Part shown: piece by piece, positions 30,392 through 34,502 of the stretch
How the letters are laid out: each line of letters starts with the position of its first letter
Position numbering within the stretch: the stretch's first letter is position 1
Assembly (NCBI GenBank): GCA_900319955.1
Contig: ONQM01000009.1
Span: 1-34,502 of the forward strand
Source: an uncultured Eubacteriales bacterium
GTDB lineage: Bacteria; Bacillota_I; Bacilli_A; RF39; UBA660
Direction: 5' to 3'
Length of the DNA stretch: 34,502 bases
The notes under the pieces: generated by a model
Seen by the model: only the letters and a program-made list of their open reading frames with translations
Database searches by the model: none
What the model was told of the DNA's origin: nothing
Position numbers and translations under genes: made by a program

Positions 30392-31006
30392 ATGAGTAAG
30401 AAAAATAAAGAAGAAGAGTTAATAAAAACTCATGTTATAAATTTAAATGAAATAAGAGAAGCCGAAAAAGATGAAAAACATTTTAAGACTAAATGTCTTC
30501 CAAAAAAGTTTGTTATTGCAGGACTATTTTTGATAGCAGTTGGAATTATATTCCCAAGCTTTCAGTCACTAGCATCTGCAGAAACAAAAGTATCAGCAAT
30601 AAAAAAAGTAAATAAGAATAGACTTACATGTATATCTAATATACAAAATGAACCTAACTATAAAATATATTCTAAAATAACTTATGTATTTGAAAATGAT
30701 AGATTAAAAAGCTCTAGCAAAAATGTTAATATATCAAATATAACTGGTATTGATTATAATAGTTTAAATGCTGTAAAACAAACTCTTGATACTTATTACT
30801 TATCAACTAATAATATAACTTACAATACATATATGAAGAAAGATAGTGTAGTAACTAGTGAAATAGTTAATGATTATAATTTATTTGATAAAAATACTTA
30901 TAATGAAACATTAAATTCATGGATTAGAATTAAGACATTTGATAAAAATTATAACTTAAATACGATAAAAAATGAATCAGAAAAGTTAGGATACTTATGT
31001 AATTAG
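30392..31006 (+). CDS. Single-pass membrane or exported protein, unknown function
   Basis: No recognised family. An acidic and basic cytosolic N-terminus (about 1-40) precedes one hydrophobic segment KFVIAGLFLIAVGIIF (about 41-57), then an exported domain of about 145 residues with two cysteines (CISN and the C-terminal LCN end), beta-like repeats of Tyr, Asn and Ser, and the string KITYVFENDRL. Lipoprotein or cell-wall anchor motifs are not seen. Start at 30392 is chosen because GGTGAT sits five bases ahead; the ATG at 30380 lies inside that site. It precedes the repeated leader and a second exported protein, so a surface role is likely. Confidence 0.7.
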   Translation: MSKKNKEEELIKTHVINLNEIREAEKDEKHFKTKCLPKKFVIAGLFLIAVGIIFPSFQSLASAETKVSAIKKVNKNRLTCISNIQNEPNYKIYSKITYVFENDRLKSSSKNVNISNITGIDYNSLNAVKQTLDTYYLSTNNITYNTYMKKDSVVTSEIVNDYNLFDKNTYNETLNSWIRIKTFDKNYNLNTIKNESEKLGYLCN

Positions 31007-31059
31007 ACATGAGTATTTTAATTTACTTTAAATAAAAATATATTTATGTTAATATTTAA

Positions 31060-31300
31060 ATAGCAAGAGAATTCTTGCATATAATAAAAAAGAGAAACAT
31101 CTAGTTTCCATATGCTAGGTGATCTCAAAAATGATAGAAATACGCGTAACTGGTCAAAGTTAAGCGCTTGATTTTTGTCCTCTCAAATTAATTCTCAAGA
31201 ATTATTTTCATGAACCACTGAATTCGAACCCGATAACAATGTTATTTCAATAGTAAAAGAAGAAATAGCATATCTTGTAATAGATCTATCACAATAAAAA
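31060..31300 (+). repeat. Repeated hairpin-rich leader, copy B
   Basis: About 241 bases nearly identical in the conserved blocks to 20308-20549. It opens with GCAAGA-GAA-TTCTTGC and TATAAT (31080-31085), then hairpin GAGA..CATCTAG/CTAGGTG..TCTC (31092-31127). The invariant string GAACCACTGAATTCGAACCC (31212-31231), the ATAAC-AAT-GTTAT hairpin and ATAGATCTAT follow. A terminator at 31327 and the gene for an exported protein come next, so this is a transcribed leader or a small RNA gene. It has no long reading frame. It matches no riboswitch or T-box motif known to me. Confidence 0.75.
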
Positions 31301-31326
31301 ATATAAATAGTTACTTTACACTTTTT

Positions 31327-31354
31327 AGGTCAAAAATATTATATTGACCTTTTT
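31327..31354 (+). terminator. Terminator between repeated leader and surface protein gene
   Basis: AGGTCAA (31327-31333) and TTGACCT (31344-31350) around AAATATTATA, then seven T residues. It lies only 37 bases before the start codon at 31391, where no second promoter is evident. Confidence 0.75.
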
Positions 31355-31390
31355 TTGATATCATAAGGGTATGCGAGGATATGGTAAAAA

Positions 31391-32290
31391 ATGAAAAGTG
31401 TAAAGTATAATAAAAATTTAAATAAAATGCTCAAAACAAGTATAGTTACATTCTCAGTTTTAACAATAATAAATTGTGTTGGAATAATTGGAAGCAGTAA
31501 TGCTTTATTTGAAAAAAGTATTGATAGTAAGAATAATTTAAGCATTAATGTTGCAAACCCTTTATATGCAAAATCAGGAGTTGCAACTAATAAAATTACT
31601 GATTTATCAAAAATAGATAAAACTAATTTAGTATATGATGAAACAGCAGATAATAATTTAAGATATATAGGAAAAGATCCAAATAATTATTTTAAATTTA
31701 ATAACGAACTTTGGAGAATAATAGGAATTTTCAATAATCAGTTGAAGTTAATGAGACAAGATGGAATAAATGTGAATGCATGGGATACTAATAAAACTAA
31801 TAACTGGTCTACTTCTTCTTTAAATGAATATTTAAATAGTACATATTTAAATAATTTTGAATCAAGTTCAAAAAATTTGATTTCAAATGGAACTTGGCAC
31901 ATGGGTGGACTAGCTGATGTAGGAAAAACATCTGATTTACTATACGATGAAGAAAAGAAATCCTCTTGGACTGGAAAAATAGGCTTGATTTCTGTAAGTG
32001 AATATGGATATGGAAGTTCTAGTTGTAGTAAAAAAATAAAACTAAGTGAGTATAAAGATTGTACAAGCGATAATTGGTTAAATACAGCTGAATGCTATTG
32101 GACAATAACATCTAAAACAGATTCTGAGAGAAACATATGGCGTATTGGGTGGGATGGTGTAGTAAATAGTGGCTACGTATCAGAAAGAGAAAATGTTAAT
32201 AATGTAATTCCATCATTATATTTAAAACCATCTGTTAAAATAACAGGAGGTATGGGAACTGCTGGTATGCCTTACACTTTGAGTTTATAA
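31391..32290 (+). CDS. Exported surface protein with DUF6273-like domain
   Basis: The N-terminus KYNKNLNKMLKTSIVTFSVL, then TIINCVGIIGSSNALFEKSIDS is a signal or anchor region of the TasA/camelysin-like type, shared with the pseudogene at 20547. The mature part (about 90-299) reads NYFKFNNELWRIIGIF, LKLMRQDGINVNAWDT, NNWSTSSLNEYLNSTYLN and ends RENVNNVIPSLYLKPSVKI, then GTAGMPYTL. That is the pattern of the DUF6273 domain seen in many Firmicute surface proteins, function unknown. The start at 31391 has GAGGAT at 31375-31380. A terminator lies before the gene and another follows it. Confidence 0.8.
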   Translation: MKSVKYNKNLNKMLKTSIVTFSVLTIINCVGIIGSSNALFEKSIDSKNNLSINVANPLYAKSGVATNKITDLSKIDKTNLVYDETADNNLRYIGKDPNNYFKFNNELWRIIGIFNNQLKLMRQDGINVNAWDTNKTNNWSTSSLNEYLNSTYLNNFESSSKNLISNGTWHMGGLADVGKTSDLLYDEEKKSSWTGKIGLISVSEYGYGSSSCSKKIKLSEYKDCTSDNWLNTAECYWTITSKTDSERNIWRIGWDGVVNSGYVSERENVNNVIPSLYLKPSVKITGGMGTAGMPYTLSL

Positions 32291-32294
32291 TCTT

Positions 32295-32322
32295 AAAAGA
32301 AGTATTTAAATACTTCTTTTTC
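32295..32322 (+). terminator. Terminator after the surface protein gene
   Basis: A perfect 26-base palindrome (32295-32320, arms AAAAGAAGTATTT and AAATACTTCTTTT), running into T residues. Confidence 0.85.
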
Positions 32323-32353
32323 TATGATAAAATTAGATAAAGAGGTGCTAGTT

Positions 32354-33379
32354 ATGAATGATGATTTTTTAACTGAAGAAAATAAACCAAAGAAAAATAT
32401 TAAAAAGATACTTTTAACTATATTATTTATAGTATTTATTGGATTAGTTGTTTATGGCTTATTTACATTTATTAGTAATAAGAAAGCTGAGGAAGAAAGA
32501 AAGAAGAAAGAAATAAAAGAAGAAAATTTACTTAATGGAGAATTAAGTGGTATTAAGTATTTTGGTATTAGCAATAACTATATAGTAGGAATTAGTGATG
32601 ATTTAAATTCCATTAACGTATATAATTTAATGCAAGGAACAGGACAGTTTGGAGACTTTAAAGATTATATTTATTATGATAAAAATCTTTATTTAATATT
32701 TAGTGATAATAGTGTTTATAAAATATCTTTAACAAGTGGTAATAGAGTATATGAACTAACTAGGTTTTTAAGCTTAGATTACAATCCTACATTTATTACA
32801 TTCTTAACTAAAAATAATATAATAGTATCAGATGGAAAAAATATTAATTTAATTAAGAAAGGTGATAAGAAAGATGAAGTTAGTACATTAATTACATTTA
32901 ACAATATTAATAAAATAATATATAGTAATAAAGCACTTTATGTACTTGATAATAATACTTTATATAAATATGATTTAACAAATAATACAAATACTAAATT
33001 ATATGATAATATTAATGATATAAAATTATATGATAATATATTAGTTATTAAGAGTGGAAATAGTTTTACAGGACTTAATACAAAAAACAATAATAGTATG
33101 GTGTTATCTCAAAATGCAAAAGATGTTGGAATTACTAAAAACAATGTTTATTCACTTTTAAATGATGGTATATATAGTGTAAAAACTGGTAAAAAAATAT
33201 ATGCGGTTCATTATAATAATTTAGATAACTTAAATGTTATAGGATCTTATTTAGAAGTAGTTGATAATGATACAGAAGATGATACAAAAGCAAGAAATAT
33301 ATATATTAATACTAAAAATAAAAATGAATCTAGTATTGGAGATAATTTATACACTAATATAAAGGAGTATACGAAATAA
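32354..33379 (+). CDS. Membrane-anchored protein with repeat (propeller-like) exported domain
   Basis: A cytosolic Lys/Glu-rich tail (about 1-17), a membrane segment KILLTILFIVFIGLVVYGLF (about 18-38), a Lys/Glu-rich stalk, then a domain of about 280 residues. That domain consists of repeated beta strands with short motifs such as FGISNNYIVGIS, LYLIFSDNSVYKIS, ALYVLDNNTLYKYD and KNNVYSLLNDGIYSVKTG, spaced about 40-45 residues apart. It resembles a DUF5050/beta-propeller or YVTN-like protein. No named family. The start at 32354 is set by AGAGGTG (32341-32347). The stop overlaps the ATG of rluB by one base (TAATG), so they are cotranscribed. Confidence 0.75.
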   Translation: MNDDFLTEENKPKKNIKKILLTILFIVFIGLVVYGLFTFISNKKAEEERKKKEIKEENLLNGELSGIKYFGISNNYIVGISDDLNSINVYNLMQGTGQFGDFKDYIYYDKNLYLIFSDNSVYKISLTSGNRVYELTRFLSLDYNPTFITFLTKNNIIVSDGKNINLIKKGDKKDEVSTLITFNNINKIIYSNKALYVLDNNTLYKYDLTNNTNTKLYDNINDIKLYDNILVIKSGNSFTGLNTKNNNSMVLSQNAKDVGITKNNVYSLLNDGIYSVKTGKKIYAVHYNNLDNLNVIGSYLEVVDNDTEDDTKARNIYINTKNKNESSIGDNLYTNIKEYTK

Positions 33380-34095
33380 TGGAAAGATTACAGAAAGTTA
33401 TAAGTGAGGCAGGTGTTGCCTCTAGAAGAAAAGCTGAGGAGTTAATTAAAGAAGGTAAAGTACTTGTAAATGGAAGTGTAGCATCTATTGGTATGAAAGT
33501 TTCAGGTGCAGATGAAATAATAGTTGATGATAAAAAAATAAAAAAAGAAGATAAAGAATATTATCTTCTAAATAAACCAAGGGGAGTTATATGTTCACTT
33601 GATGATAAAGAAGGAAGAAAATTAATTACAAGTTTAATTGACACTAAAAAAAGAATATATCCTGTTGGAAGACTTGATTATGATACAACTGGTGCAATAA
33701 TACTTACAAATGATGGAAAATTAACAAATATACTAGAACATCCTAAAAATGAAATAGAAAGAACATATCTAGCTAAAGTATCAGGATTTGTTTCAAAAGA
33801 TGATTGTAAAAAGCTTGAAAAAGGAGTATTAATTGATAATAATTTTTGCAAAGCATATCACGTAAAATTAAAAAAATATGATAAGAAAAGTGATGAATCT
33901 TATGTTTTATTAACGCTTAAAGAAGGACATAATCATGAAGTTAAAAATATGTTTGATTCTATTGGGCATTCTGTTGATAAACTAAAAAGAGAATCTTTTG
34001 CAGGTCTTGGCATTGAAGAATTAAGAAGTGGAGAATATAAAAAGTTAAGTATTAAGGAAGTCAAAAGACTTTATGCATTAAAAAAAGCAGATTAG
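33379..34095 (+). CDS. rluB: 23S rRNA pseudouridine synthase, RluB family
   Basis: This enzyme makes pseudouridine in helix 89-region 23S rRNA. Residues 1-60 form the S4 RNA-binding domain (MERLQKVISEAGVASRRKAE, then LVNGSVASIGMKV). The catalytic domain shows LLNKPRGVICS, the catalytic aspartate D100 in GRLDYDTTGAIILTNDG, and HNHEVKNMFDSIGHSV, the RsuA/RluB/RluE-type pattern. 238 residues. Paralogues of the group differ in the target base; RluB is the usual Firmicute member. AAAGGAG (33361-33367) lies 11 bases before the ATG. Confidence 0.93.
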   Translation: MERLQKVISEAGVASRRKAEELIKEGKVLVNGSVASIGMKVSGADEIIVDDKKIKKEDKEYYLLNKPRGVICSLDDKEGRKLITSLIDTKKRIYPVGRLDYDTTGAIILTNDGKLTNILEHPKNEIERTYLAKVSGFVSKDDCKKLEKGVLIDNNFCKAYHVKLKKYDKKSDESYVLLTLKEGHNHEVKNMFDSIGHSVDKLKRESFAGLGIEELRSGEYKKLSIKEVKRLYALKKAD

Positions 34096-34292
34096 TTTTC
34101 TGCTTTTTCTTCTTCTATAGCACCTGTTGGACATGAGTCTATTGCATCTCTTGCAGAGTCTTCATCTTCCTTTGCAACATCTTCTTTAATTGCTTCACTA
34201 AATCCATCATCATCAATTTTAAAGTTATTAGGACATATAGCTTCACAAGCTCCGCATCCAATACATGCATCTTTATTTACTCTAACTTTCAT
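34092..34292 (-). CDS. Ferredoxin, single [4Fe-4S] cluster type
   Basis: A 66-residue acidic electron carrier. Cysteines: C10, C13, C16 and C20 (in ACIGCGACEAICP), then C54 (in SCPTGAIE). The cluster probably uses C10, C13, C16 and C54, with C20 extra, similar to Bacillus Fer. A minus-strand GGAGG lies before the ATG at 34292. The minus-strand promoter is TTTACG/TAAAAT with 17-base spacing. Convergent with rluB (four-base overlap). Confidence 0.93.
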   Translation of the reverse strand: MKVRVNKDACIGCGACEAICPNNFKIDDDGFSEAIKEDVAKEDEDSARDAIDSCPTGAIEEEKAEN

Positions 34293-34417
34293 ATTTTCCT
34301 CCGTTCCATAACATTTTATCAGAAAATCTTCTTTACGTAAAGTAGTGTTAAACTTCTTCTATTTAATAAAGAGATATGCTAAAATTGTGTTATAAAGTAA
34401 ACTAGAGGTGACTAACT

Positions 34418-34502
34418 ATTAAAAGTCAATATATTTTTAAAAAAATTAGTTATTTCTCAAATATTGGAAATTATCCCATGCCAAAGGACTTCAAATTTGA
34501 TA
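34418..34502 (+). CDS. Start of an unidentified gene, probable AUU start (partial)
   Basis: AGAGGTG (34404-34410) is followed by AUU at 34418 and an open frame to the window edge: KSQYIFKKISYFSNIGNYP then MPKDFKFD. The two other frames either have stops or look less like protein. No ATG, GTG or TTG fits the Shine-Dalgarno spacing; the first in-frame ATG is more than 60 bases away at NYP-M. An extended -10 (TGTTATAAA) is at 34388-34396. The product is not identifiable from 28 codons. Confidence 0.5.
   Translation, partial: MKSQYIFKKISYFSNIGNYPMPKDFKFD

Noticed and set aside
31060-31300. T-box, cobalamin or cyclic-di-GMP riboswitch in the repeated leader
   Set aside because: None of the conserved cores (T-box GGTGGTACCGCG, B12 box, GEMM motifs) is found; only a weak ACCACTG resemblance to the B12 box.

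Overview
The window is strongly A+T-rich bacterial chromosome. It uses the standard bacterial code: genes end in TGA as well as TAA/TAG, and Trp is TGG. Shine-Dalgarno sites are strong and the gene content is Gram-positive (rimP-nusA-rnpM-infB, infC-rpmI-rplT with an L20-type leader, spoIIIG-ylmC, yunB, yutD, yrzB, yutH, yutI). Together these point to an uncultured low-GC Firmicute/Bacilli lineage close to Erysipelotrichia or the mollicute-related gut groups, one that still carries forespore and spore-coat genes. That placement is inference.

Layout. 104-3930 is the end of a surface-polysaccharide locus: a GT4 glycosyltransferase, an Alg14/Alg13-like (PssD/PssE) pair, a small anchored protein with a terminal EF-hand loop, and a phosphodiester glycosidase. 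Next come thymidine kinase and the rimP-nusA-rnpM-infB operon (4528-8488), with a one-domain RimP and a Cys-rich protein where rbfA would be expected. A transglutaminase-like protein and a partner follow (9156-11517). 11536-15109 is a translation block: L20 leader/attenuator, infC with an AUC start, rpmI, rplT, rpsB, tsf. L20 and S2 carry the same C-terminal Rho-N/SAP-like module. A stand-alone structured RNA (about 15177-15352) precedes a SEDS glycosyltransferase, two flavoproteins and an MmcQ/YjbR-EVE-like fusion.

20308-21134 is a decayed surface-protein cassette. Its about 240-bp leader is repeated at 31060-31300 in front of an intact relative. 21195-25794 is a spore-related cluster (sigG, ylmC, yunB, yutD, yrzB, an unknown coiled-coil protein, yutH, yutI). 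After an S1-domain protein come six tRNA genes (Val, Thr, Tyr, Gln, Lys, Leu). 27050-28030 is a graveyard of an IS605-type tnpB element and a broken gene. The last part holds an EIIB-like membrane protein, a cysteine desulfurase, a sirtuin, cell-surface proteins, RluB, a ferredoxin and the start of one more gene.

The main things to look at: (1) sigG, yunB and the gene at the right edge all seem to start at AUU behind good ribosome-binding sites, besides the expected AUC of infC; (2) a repeated, hairpin-rich leader ending in a terminator sits just before a surface-protein gene; (3) a shared C-terminal module is present on ribosomal proteins L20 and S2; (4) an independent small RNA gene of no family I recognise.
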